NCBI GenBank assembly: GCA_948567375.1
Contig: OX419759.1
Coordinates: 41,207,493-41,271,492 of the forward strand
Direction of reading: 5' to 3'
Source: Lunularia cruciata
Taxonomy: Eukaryota; Streptophyta; Marchantiopsida; Lunulariales; Lunulariaceae
Length of the DNA: 64,000 nt
In this document: one piece after another, positions 49,534 to 60,664 of the stretch
Layout of the letters: every line of letters starts with the position of its first letter
Numbering within the stretch: the stretch's first letter is position 1
Notes under the pieces: generated by a model
What the model was told of the DNA's origin: nothing
The model's database searches: none
What the model saw: the letters and a program-made list of their open reading frames with translations, nothing else
Program-made: the position numbers and the translations under genes

Positions 49534-52500
49534 ACTTTTGATAGGAACAGGAGAGGAGAGGGAACGGGAGAAAGAGAAAAGAGGTCTAGAGTTTTAGAGA
49601 GCTCATCTGCATACCTCCAATTAGTGAATAGTAGAGATTCTGTTTGTTTTTCAATTTCGGTTGCATTGGAACCTAGATTGAAGGTTATGGAGAATTTAGT
49701 AGAAAGTTATGAATGCTTTTAGGTTTTTTAGGGTTTAGAATGTTTAGCTCACGTTGAAAAGTATATGCTTGGAATTTTCATTTCTACTCTCGTGGTATTC
49801 ATGCTTGAGTTCTATGGGAACTTAGTTAAAATTTTTTTTGAGATGGAAATTGAAAATTATGAGAGTTAAAATTCTTTAGTGCTTAGAGAGATCTTATTTA
49901 CTCATGTTAGTTGGGATGTAAGACGTTGTGATTTTTCAGGTTTGAGGGGATATGGAGAGGAGAATCATATGTTACAATTGTTATTCTTGTGCTAGCCATG
50001 GCTACACTTCTCCATGTGAGGCCGCCCAAAGTGGCTCGAGCTATACCATGCATAGTGCATCACTAACGCTTTACCTTGAAAGGGGTAAAGATCCATCTGG
50101 GAAGGATGCACAAGGACTATAATTGGAACACTTGGGATGCTCATGTGAGGTGAGTGACCACATCAACAACTATGACACTCGGGATTATGCATGCTGCCTC
50201 TATCTCTTTGTTGACCATTCCAAGGATATAGATCAATTTGTGGGAGTGGTTAGCATCTCGGGTGGGTTGTATCTTAGATTTATTTGAGAGTAGTTTCCAT
50301 GTCCATGTCTATTCCATAGGCTACCCCATACAGTCCATGATGAGGCTAGACTGGCTTTTTGCCTACCACTTGATCATTTGGCATGTGATCCCTTGGATGA
50401 GTTAGCATGGTTCTTATTCTTCTTACTCCCCTGATGATGCCTTTGTTATGCTAGAGGGATACATGCAGGGCATAGAGAGATGGTTGCAAGATTCCAGTAA
50501 TTCCGAGTGGGGGATTGGGCTGCTCTACAAGAGGAATTGGTTAGGGTTGCACATTTTAGGAGATGGATTTTCCCATAGGATAGATAACACAGAGTACAGT
50601 CAATGACGATGGTGTAAGACATTGGGTCAAGAGGGAGAGTTTATTAGAGCAGCACAAGTGTTACACCCTTTGTCTATGGCTAGTCCCACTAACGAGACTC
50701 TTCTCTATGCTCACTACATCCTATGGCAAGAGAGTGAGTACCATTAGAGGTATTAGATTATTAGCCTGAGCAACTTTTATGTCTTGATAGGTTGCTTTTT
50801 GTATAAGCATTGTGCACTGCCATTTGCCTCTCCTCAAGAGGCTTATCAATGATGGTATATGAGCATCTTAGAGATTGCTTTCAAGCAAATGATCCTTTTA
50901 TTGGATTTACCTAGCCGTTCTAGTGGATTTATCAAGTTGTTGCAACAATAACAAGGGGAGATTTTCCTATGTCAATTAGTTGGGTGTTAGGGGCTAGTCA
51001 ACTTCTTGCAATGGCGAAGGGCATAGGAAGCATTAGACAGATTGCTATTGGAGAGATCTTTTTGCACTTGGTTAGCTGCACCATTGTCCTCCAACATCAA
51101 TCTCACTTTCGAGAGCACCTTAGTCCACATCAATTTGGAGTAGCTACACTTAGAGGTTGCAAGTTTATTTCCCTAGGCATTAGGGCACTCATGGATATCC
51201 ATCCAGAGTGGGTTATCCTACAGGTGGATGTTAAGAATGATTTTAATAGAGTTTCTCAAGCATCCATCTTTAGAGAGCTTAGGGAGGCTGGTGGATCCTT
51301 GGAGTCTCATTCCTTTTGTACGGTCCTTCTATGGCTCTCTTGCTTCCCTTCCTATGATCATCCATATTGGTGGTAGAATTACTACCACCAATATGGATGA
51401 TCATAAGAGGGAGTTTCTATCTTGGAGTCAATTGTTGATACACAATAAGGAGATCCTTTAGGGAGACCTTTATTTGCCATGGCTCACTTCAAAGCTCTCT
51501 TATCTACTACTTTGGCCATGCCAAGTTGAGTTATTTTCTCCTTAGTAGACAATACACACATTATGGGCTCTGTAGATCAGATTAGGTATGCCTTTGATCA
51601 CTTGACTACCAAGCTACATATTGTAGGCTTGAGAGTCAAGGTGTCAAAGTACATAGCATGATCACTTTTAGGTATTCCTCCCCACATTGAGCTTCCATAG
51701 AGGTGTGTTACATCTACATATGGACTATGTATTCTTGGAGTGCCAATAGGGTCTGAGAATTTTGTCACATGCTTCTTAGATGTTGCCCTTGCAAGGATAT
51801 TCTCCATGTGGATAACCTTCCTCTACTAGGAGATCCACAAGTGGCATTTAATATACTCCATCTCTAGTATTACCCGTCAACCAACATACCTTCTCTGCAC
51901 GGTTCCCCCTTCCTTGACTTTCCTATGATGTTTGAGAGCTTTTGATAAGAGGATTATGGGAATCTTTGGTGATATCATCAGCGCAAGGACATTTTGGGAT
52001 GGGGGATTTGGCACATAGAAAAACATCTCTACCAATCTCATGTGGAGGAGTAGGTCTATTTTCTGTGAAGGAGATGGCACCCTTAGCATTTTTGGGTAGT
52101 TTTGCTCTCTCAAAACTCCTACTTTCCTCCCATTTTGTGGATACTGATAGAACAGTTTTGGAGATTTTTATGACCAAGGTGGAAGAGGAATCCTTTTCTC
52201 TCTAGGTGTTATTGCAGAAAATGAGAGATGGTCTATCTCCACATGCACGAGAAGACCTTCCATCCTTTGCTTCACTATCATCAAATTGGACTAGAGGTTT
52301 GTATTCTTCCTCAATGGAGCAACAATGTCAACATATGCTACATTCTCTCTTAGTTGACCTGTCCTTTCCTTAGGCCACTAGAACAGTTCTTTGCTCTTGC
52401 TTTGGCAATGGTGCAGGCTCTTGGATCCTAGCTTGATCGTGCATTAAGGCGTTCCAACTTGCACTAGCCACTTTTTCCTACAATGATGAGGTTCCGCCAA

Positions 52501-53282
52501 CATTTGGTCCACCAGTCTGCATCTTCATTACTCATTTGTAAGTGTGGTTCTACACTAGATGCAACAATGGTCCATATGACATGGTGTCCGTATGGAGGAC
52601 AAAGGATAGCTTCCGATGATGCCATCAGGGAGATAGTATTTGCTATGGCACGAGAGAGTGGATACCTTGCTTGGAAGGAGCGTTCATATTCTTTGCAGAG
52701 GACACATGTCAGAGCAGACTTATACTTGGTCCGAGATGATCAGGTGATAGTGGCGGATATTGTGGATATAGACCCTATGCGTGATGCAGTTTTGGAGGGA
52801 GTGATTGCTCATCTTCTTGGATGGGTGATGAACAAAGCAGCAACACGTAAGATCTCCAAGTATAGAGGTATGCAACAAGGTCACCTCTTTGTTCTTCTAG
52901 CCTTGGAGTTGTTATATGGAGCTATGGACATTGGCATGTCAAGGAGTGCATGAGAGCTTATCATATTAAAAGCCAAGGGGTACCATTCTCACTCTCATAC
53001 TTTGTAGCATACTTTAGACAACATTTGTAGATTGGTCTGCAGAGAGCATTGGCTGGTGCAGTCCATAGGAGAGCAATCACTCTAGATGATGCTCCTTTGG
53101 ATGCTCCAGTAGTTTGTAGACCTTACAACTTTTGTAGCTCGGATATCTTAGGTGCAGGAGTGCAAATTTCTCATCTCGATCCTAATGGTGCTAGGCCCCA
53201 TTCTACCTCATTTGTCTCTCCCTTGTAAGGCTTGATGGGGTCTTCCCATCCTTCATGTGTTCTATGTGGTCGCCTTTTTATG
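49534..53282 (+). mobile_element. RLE-type LINE, longest copy in the window (copy 8), inactive
   Basis: The order of remnants is: a possible CCHC-like zinc knuckle (CYNCYSCASHGYTSPC, from 49952); RT fingers and palm at 50969-51376 (IRQIAIGEIF, HQFGVATLRG, VILQVDVKNDFNRVSQ); the active-site region near 51536-51560; thumb at 51942-52205 (GGVGLFSVKEMAPLAFLG); and the C-terminal module at 52483-52953. That module has C-x-C-x9-H-x3-C (first Cys at 52537), a DDAIREIVFAMARES block, R77-x-D79, D92 and K123-x2-K126-Y127 (numbered from 52483). This matches the zinc-plus-restriction-like-endonuclease tail of R2/HERO/NeSL elements. The 3' end is GTGGTCGCCTTTTT without poly(A). TTGCTTTG at 49526-49533 and 53283-53290 may be the target-site duplication, which sets the 5' edge. 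Numerous stops and frameshifts make it dead. Confidence 0.87.
51353..51405. repeat. 24-bp perfect inverted repeat inside the LINE reverse transcriptase
   Basis: The left arm 51353-51376 and right arm 51382-51405 are perfect complements around a 5-nt loop. Comparison with the minus-strand copy shows that the right arm is the native sequence and the left arm is an inserted inverted copy of it. Confidence 0.93.
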
Positions 53283-53290
53283 TTGCTTTG

Positions 53291-56084
53291 TCCAATTTGA
53301 AAGTGTAAGTTGTTAAAGCAAGAGGATTGTGAAGCCGAGCACATAAAACACTTTCAGTAATGTATTAAGCCAAGGGCCAGGTTGATTCCTTTATACTTGA
53401 TTAAGATACGTACAATTTGATGTTTTTTTTGAAGACATAAGTGGCAAGAAAAGAAGGTTACAAGAAGCAGAGGTATGCAGTGCAAGCGTTAGACACTACC
53501 TATCAAACCTTGTAAGGTTGTCGGTTATATTATGCCGGTTCGACAACGACGCTCATATTTGCTCGACTATTTTACTTTTACTTTCATTTCTGTTTATTTT
53601 TGCTTCGCCTCAGAAACTTTGTGACATGTCTCAACTGTATCATCCAATCCTTGAGCATGTGGTACCGCCCGCAGGTCTCAACTCTATTACTTAGTCGAGT
53701 AATGATCCTTGGCAAAAATATCTGCGAGGAACAACTGAAAAGTGATATTGTACCATACTGTGCTATGTACGGCACGTGTCTTTCGCAAAGGTAGGCGAGT
53801 CAACTCGTACTGAGGTGATGGTTAATTTCATCGTAGCTAGAGTACAAGATATCAGCATAATAAATATAATAACGGATCATCTTAGAAATGTGATAATCAC
53901 ATGTTTCCATGTATTCCTCAAGAAGGAAATGATATATACCAGCAGGAGAAAAAGCAACTCTAGTGATGGATAACTATCTTTTAATTATCAAGTAAGCAAG
54001 TCCTAGACCATCTCATATGAGAGGATGGCTATGCCACACTTATAAGGCAACACCACGAAACAACTTGAGCAGTTCTTTGCGAGTAATAGAAAAGTTAATT
54101 TTGTTTGAAATTAAATAAATAGAACTAAGATTTCTAGTCTGCTTTTAAACAACGACAAAGAGATAAGGACAGTCTCGGTTCAAATGGTGGTACACATCAC
54201 ATCTCCTTGCCTGATCACCAGCTCAACCCCATAAAGAGAAAGCTAGAAATCAGTTAATGACTTCGAACGAAGATGCCGAAGTACGTAGTGGAGAAAATCA
54301 CTTATTGAAGACCCCCGAAGTTCCGGAACGGTGAGCTACATGCCGAATGAATAAGAGAAGACAATACCACATGCGCACGCATCAGTAGTACTGATGAAAT
54401 CGTAATAATATACTTGGATAGTGGAGGCGAGATTTCTCGAACTCTATCCACCCCCACTCGCGGTTGACTTGAGATGCATACTAGGAGAATAATATTGAAT
54501 ACCAATCATTATCTCTATTGTATTGAGGTATGATGTGAAAAGCACAGCGGTGCATTATTGGTGCATCGAGAGCGATATACGGGAAACACGAATGGATAAA
54601 AGTGAGAAAAGGTACTAGAATGTTATGTTGCAACCTAAGGGATGCTCTTTTGTTCGTCTGCAGTTTCAGTATTTGTAGAAATTAATCTGCAATCCTCGTG
54701 ATGTAGCTTGCAACCAAAGACTTCAATTTAGCAAGAACGAAATTTCTGTCCTGAAGATAGACACCAATTGGATGAAACCTAGATTGGGTATCTATTTAGA
54801 TTAGATGAGAATGCTGATTGCATGGACGAAGTCAGCATGTGAGTGCTGATAAAACTTGCACATTACTGATTGTGTTAGTCCATGACTCTTAACTATTGAA
54901 CCAGCAAGATCGTGTATGAAAATATAATTATCCCGAAAAGTAACCCAATCTCCATTAATTCACGAATGCTATCTCGTGCAAAATTGTAGAAATTCCTGCA
55001 GATCTGCTGATCTTAATAGTCTCTTACATCAAAGAAAACGTGTTGTCGGGTTCTATATTCACAAACTGGAGACTGGCAACATATGTTGGAACTTCAAGAA
55101 AGAAAAAATGGGTATATTTGTGTTAGATTGGAACGATGACATCAATGAAGATAAGTTACGACTATTAACCATGCATAAGTATTTCATAACTATACGGATG
55201 ATCTTCTATGCAGATACTGCTCACCAAATATGCAGTTTGTACGGACAGCTTGAAATAATATACTGTGGGGCAGTTAACAGCAGGACGAAGGGTTCATGAC
55301 GGCCTCTCTTACTGAAGACCCTTCTTTCGTAGTTATAACATCATTCATTATATTCCTTAGGACGAGTTGAGTCATTCATCTACTTTTTAACTCGCGTTGA
55401 TGGAATGTGTTGAATAATGTGCTCTTGACCCACCTTGAATCATTTAGATCAATAGAATTTGGACAGTTGCCAAATTTATACCTAGACATAACCCCTAAGT
55501 ACCTCTCTAGTTCATGATTGCTACACAATGGTAAAATGATATTAGCACGATGCAATACAAGATCTAAGAAAACCTATATACCTTCTCTCGACGGACAAAG
55601 AAAGTCCAAATTTGCTCTGCACTCGTACCAAAGTGTAAGGGCTCTTTTCAGCCAAGATTTTTCTCGAAGAGGGGGAAAGAAGTACCCACTGGCAGAATAA
55701 AAGTGCAAAACACAGAAGTACTGGCACTCACTTGGAATTGTGATTACACTCAAAGAAAATGCTTTCAGTTGTGAATGAACGATAAAGATTTCATGTGATA
55801 CAGCAGCTACTCTAAGTACGCTTTTGAACTAGAGATCTGATAAAAAGAGATTCTTTGGACTTCAAGGGGCAAAATATCATGCTTGTTTGTGGTATACCTT
55901 TTTGTCTCGACTTACTGAAACTTCCCTGCGGGTGCGTGGTCCAAGCTTCATTGAAGTTATTTCTAAGTTTAAATCCAATATCTGGATCTGCGGAAAATCC
56001 AGACCTCGTGTATCAACAGACAAACTTCCATCATCCATTACAGTTAAGTTGGGTGGTTTGGATTCCTTGTCCTTTTGGTTGACG
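53291..56084. other. Non-genic stretch
   Basis: Open frames such as 54976-55299 and 53776-53973 have no recognisable domain. No tRNA or other RNA gene was found by eye. Confidence 0.35.
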
Positions 56085-56117
56085 TCTGGAATGAAAAAAA
56101 ACTTATTTCATTCCAGA
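56085..56117. repeat. 12-bp perfect inverted repeat
   Basis: The arms TCTGGAATGAAA (56085-56096) and its complement (56106-56117) are separated by 9 nt. The hairpin is too short to be a typical plant microRNA precursor. Confidence 0.85.
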
Positions 56118-58364
56118 TTACAGTTTATCACTGCGATAGAATATAGTCGTTTTGTTGACGAACTTAAATAAAATTAAAAGGACTCGTTTTTATGGATCCA
56201 GATGAAGAGAATGAATAAAAGTCAAACTAAGTCGCGGCTCACGGATAAGACCCTAGATGACTACACTCTTGAAAGACATGTTCAATGGAGAAATTCAACG
56301 CACTGATGAGAAAGTAGATCTTAGCTGAAATGGGAGACTATGATATTCAGGTTGGTTTCATGAATTTCTGTAGAGATTCTGAGAGCGTTCTTAGTCAAAG
56401 GTCACCTTAGCGTCAGTACGATCTGATAAAGACCATTACAGAGCTCCCGAACAAAGGTCCATGATATTTGTAATAAAGGTCGGTGGCCGCTTCAGCGCTT
56501 TGCCTCGTAGCCTTAAAAAGACTTGGAGACTCAAAACTCAACAAAAGTAGGTACTGTAAGAAACAAACAGTGTCGCCTGATTCCATGCTATGAGTATTCT
56601 GAGATACAATTCATGCTCTCTATAGAGACGAGAGTTGAAGCCGGGTTTGATAGAGGAACACTGACAGGTTCCTCCGTACATTGATTTTTTATTCCAGGGT
56701 AAGATTAGAAGTTCCAGATTACATCTTCTCATGTTCTCGGGTCCTGTGTTAATTTTGTAAGACTTCCCGATGATTTTTAGCAGTTCCACAAGAAGATGCA
56801 TACTTGTAGACATATACTGTTGCCCCTATCGGAAAAGCATCTTACCTTCGAACCGGACTTGGAAACACCTGCGATTTTCTCGCTCAGTTTGACGAGGTAG
56901 TGTGGGAAGGTTTATTGACCAAATCCGATTGCATAAGATCCACTGCAACCAACAGTGTACAGCTGTGTTGATTAAAGTATGCTTACGGTCATGGTTCTCA
57001 CAACATCACCTATGGTCACCATGGTAATATTCATCTGGATAGAGTGGGCCATGGATCCATCAACGTTGGTTTCTTCCACCACTGGATTTCGTTTGTTAAG
57101 TGGCAAGAAACTGTAGAATCGAATAATTTGACAGTTTTCGGTTTTGGAGTTTTGCTGCAAGGATTGATGAAGTAGTTCGTGATGAATGCAAACAGGATGC
57201 AATCCGATTGTTTAATGTTCTTCGTGTCATGGGTTCCATGGCCGAGAATTGTTTCGAACACTCCCCACTCGGATTACACAACCACTTCCATCACCTTTCA
57301 GCCGTCTTGTCTTCTTTTTCGTGGTCCCGCATGCGCCTCTCAGAATATTCGTGGAGGTTCAGGGCACTACTCAATTACGTATATTCCAAAACTCCGACTG
57401 TGAATCTACCGCCACTCTTTGTTTTCTTAGCTCACTCAGCGTTCCCAATGTCAGTTGGAAACATGTATCACCAGTGTCGTCATGCTTCGCTCGGTTCAAG
57501 TTCGAATCCTACCACCACAACCTCTCAACGAAATGTGATCATCCGATCACGAGGAACCTGAAACCTCATGTTAACGCTTTCGACGGAAATTGTCTATCAG
57601 CTGAACCGGGTTACTTATCAATAGAAACTGATAAGGGGCACGGCTTGAAATATCTGGGATTCTCAGAGGACAATGATCGAGTCCATATCTGTTGAAAGCA
57701 ATCTGAGAGTTATGTTCCTGCGACATTGAACTGTTCTACTATTAAGCTTGTGTTAGGAATCTTACTGTTCACGTGCATCAGTTTCAATTAGTTTTCAGCA
57801 AACCTGATCTCTCTTTCCATCATTTCTCGTGGCCGCTACAGAACCTAATCTTTGGAAATTCCACATAGTTGGCAAGTAATTCGCGCCATCAACCGGGTAT
57901 GTATCTCGTTTCATATCAATCTCAACTTCGCCAAACAGAGGACAAGGTTGGAAAATAGGTCATACTCTTTTCTCTAATCAGATACGGAAAGGGCAATTCA
58001 AACTTGGTAAGAGGGCTCTAGGTAGCAGTCACTGCTAGAAAATCTCCAACAAGTGAGGATGGCAGAATTTAATCCCCGTCTGAATGAGAATATCAATGGT
58101 AATTGACCGGAGAAAGAATGGTTAAGTACGTAAGTGATGAACAATTAGTGCATGAGGGATTTGATAATTGTGATCACCAATGTGTCACTTAGTATCACGG
58201 GTCTAAGTTCTACACGTCATCATCTGATCACCCGATCAGTGGCACTGTAAATTGCTGTTGTGTACGAGGCTTTAATTCTCATCGAATGATCAGGGCTTAC
58301 CTGAATCCACTTCTCATTCAGTAGCGTCAAGCTCACTCATGATTGATCTTTATTCCCCCCGTTA
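56118..58364. other. Non-genic stretch with overlapping frames at 57.0-57.7 kb
   Basis: Several frames overlap between 57031 and 57695; the longest is 148 codons (57249-57695), with a second of 117 codons (57208-57561). None shows a known domain, and their overlap in three frames suggests chance absence of stops rather than a gene. Confidence 0.35.
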
Positions 58365-58560
58365 TGCTTTCTCCTGTTCTGCTTAAAACTCTCCACCCGT
58401 TTCACTTCTATTGCAGAGGACACGAAGAGGTCTACAGTACTGGAGCTGACGTGATCTTGTTCAGCCTACAAGTTTCCTCTTTAGAAGAAATATCTGCTGG
58501 AACCTCGTTAAGCTCGAGATTCCCCAGATTTTTACATTGACCTTCCTTTGTTAGTCATGA
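58365..58560 (+). repeat. Dispersed repeat, copy B
   Basis: Partner of 44935-45110, in the same orientation about 13.4 kb away. The best-preserved part is the end (ATATCTGCTGG, ACCTCGTTAAGCTCGAGAT). Confidence 0.65.
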
Positions 58561-59684
58561 TAAAATCTCCTGTCATCGTTACGAGATTCGGTACTGAGTT
58601 TTGTCAGAATGTAAGAGAATGATGAGTGAGTTCTTCTCAAGTCAAAATCTCTACTTCTAGGAAAGGTGGTCTAAGTAGGAGACGTAGTGCAGTTCTGTAG
58701 CGTTTGCTTCCACAAAGCGGACTCAACTACTGTGAGTACAGAAGTCTTACACACGTGTTCTCTTGTGTCTGTCAAGGTGGAGTCGTACAAGTCGAAACTA
58801 TATAAACCCACCCTATCGTCCTGAACACATTCCGCGTCCTAGGTAATAGCTTCAATCAACATATGACACCGACATCTCGGGACAATTTGTACGTTGAACT
58901 TCATCAGAATGAAAAGCAAGATTGAATTTTCTGCTCAAAGATGAGTGTTAGGGACCTTACTTGCTGAATAACTGAAACTTTGTCATACGGTACGAAGTGT
59001 TAACAATAAACCTGACAGATCAAAGTAAAGGACAAGTGAAAGCGAATATGTCGGTGGCTCAAGCATATACTTCCCGTAATTTTAGTGGATAGACTGTAGA
59101 TTATGTAAGTTGACATATGCACCGAAGATCAAGAGCTCTAGAGTCTAGTTCGTTCTGCTTGACATAATGTGCACTGTGGTAGCATTTGTCTAGATCTTCA
59201 CAGAACTTTGGAATTGCTCTTTAGCTTAATGCAGCATGTCTCTTCATGGCAGGTTGAATATGGTCATACCTTTGATCGCTTGGGACAGACCAACTTTCCT
59301 GTACAGTTTTCTGGAGTTCCTGGAAGTCGTCATTGCTCGTCAATTTTCGTTCATATATCATAGAATACAGTGGCAGTTCCTGTATACTATCTCAGAGTAC
59401 GTTTATTGCCTTTAAAGGGCAACATATGAGATTATGTGCAAGACAATACGTTTCAGTTGCGTGTAACGACGTCTTTCAATCTTGTCATTTTCATATCTTC
59501 CCCATAACACCCCATTTTTGCAGTCTCCTCTGCCCCAACTTTGACACATGCTCTCAAAGGTTCCGTTCAGTCTAGGAAATTAGATATTGGAAACCTTTAA
59601 ATGTCATGATCGAAGAGAGTATAGCATGCCCTTTCCACTTTAAGGTACTTGGATTCAGGTTGGCTTGGAACAAAGAAGATGAAA
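58561..59684. other. Non-genic stretch
   Basis: No supported gene or repeat. Confidence 0.4.
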
Positions 59685-60370
59685 CCGCAACTGCAGGCTT
59701 AGTCTCCACGTTATGTGTCCAGTCATTGAACTAACTTGTGTATTACATTATATACCAAGCTAATGCACCATGCGTTACTCGAGGGGAAAAGATGACCTGA
59801 GTTGGTGGCCAGATTAACGATTCGTGAGTTGAGGAAACGTTAACTCTCTTGCTGTGAAGAAGATCTGTTTTCTCGCAACGAAAGATTTTTCTGACTCCTC
59901 CTCGTCTTATGTAGGTGTATCCAAGAGCCCGGGGACCTGAGTCGGAGTTTGTCCTCCAGTCAACGAACTAAATTGTAAAGTACATTTGATCTCAACCTAA
60001 TACCGTGTCTTACTCAAGGACAATACATTACCCAGATTGATGGGAAGTACGACTCAATCTCAATTGAGTCGTACTTCCCATTTGCTGTTGAGATGTCGCC
60101 TAACAAGATCCTTTTAATATCCTCGTTTCTCCACCTCCTCTGCAAGTGTATCTAAGAGCGGGGAACTTGATCTTAGAACTTTAGCTCCAGTCAATCGACT
60201 AACTTGTGGATTACTTTATGTGGCCACCTAGAACGCTAAAAGCGGAGAACTTGATCTCAGGACTTTGGTTCCAGTCAATAGACTGACTTGTGGATTCCTT
60301 TATGTGGCCACCATGCGGTACTCAAGGAGAAAACACCCAGTTAGTGGCAAGCTAGAACGTTGAGAAGTCA
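59685..60370. repeat. Nested, diverged tandem repeats
   Basis: A unit containing CCAGTCA(A/T)..GACT(A/G)ACTTGTG and a following GTATTAC or GGATTAC block appears near 59721, 59931, 60191 and 60270. The closest pair, 60158-60227 and 60242-60311 (period 84), shares GAACTTGATCT, CAGTCAAT and TTTATGTGGCCACC. A longer unit of about 230 bp relates 59880-59970 to 60125-60210 through TCCTC...GTGTATC(C/T)AAGAGC. Confidence 0.75.
60041..60080. repeat. 18-bp perfect inverted repeat
   Basis: The left arm 60041-60058 and right arm 60063-60080 are perfect complements around the loop CTCA. It lies within the tandem-repeat region and has no counterpart in the sister units. Confidence 0.95.
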
Positions 60371-60622
60371 CTTCTCTCTTGAGATTGTTTATATTATTGT
60401 ATGTATAGATGTTCCTTTCAACATCTAACCTTGAACGTACATACTTCAATAGGATTTTCCAGAGCTTGAAAACGTTAGGTTGAGTAATTTGTGTTATGTT
60501 ACGCTGATAGATTACATCAGGCATCAACTTACTACACCATTTTGGTACTTTAAAAACGCATACCACCTAAAATGGTGGGAAGTTTTTTCTGTTGGCATCC
60601 TTTTGCTCCTCCTTCTAGATCT

Positions 60623-60664
60623 AGCTCTAAGATACACCTCTTCGAAGAGGAGTATCTTAGAGCT
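60623..60664. repeat. 42-bp near-perfect palindrome
   Basis: Symmetry is centred between 60643 and 60644 (core TTCGAA), with a single A/A mismatch at 60636 and 60651. No spacer separates the arms. Confidence 0.95.

Noticed and set aside
57490-57525. A GTTCGAATCC sequence resembling the T-arm of a tRNA
   Set aside because: The flanking 5-nt arms (TCAAG and CCTAC) do not pair, and no D-arm, anticodon arm or acceptor stem can be drawn around it.
57208-57695. Three overlapping frames of up to 148 codons
   Set aside because: No recognisable domain, all three overlap, and no neighbouring exons with matching splice sites were found.
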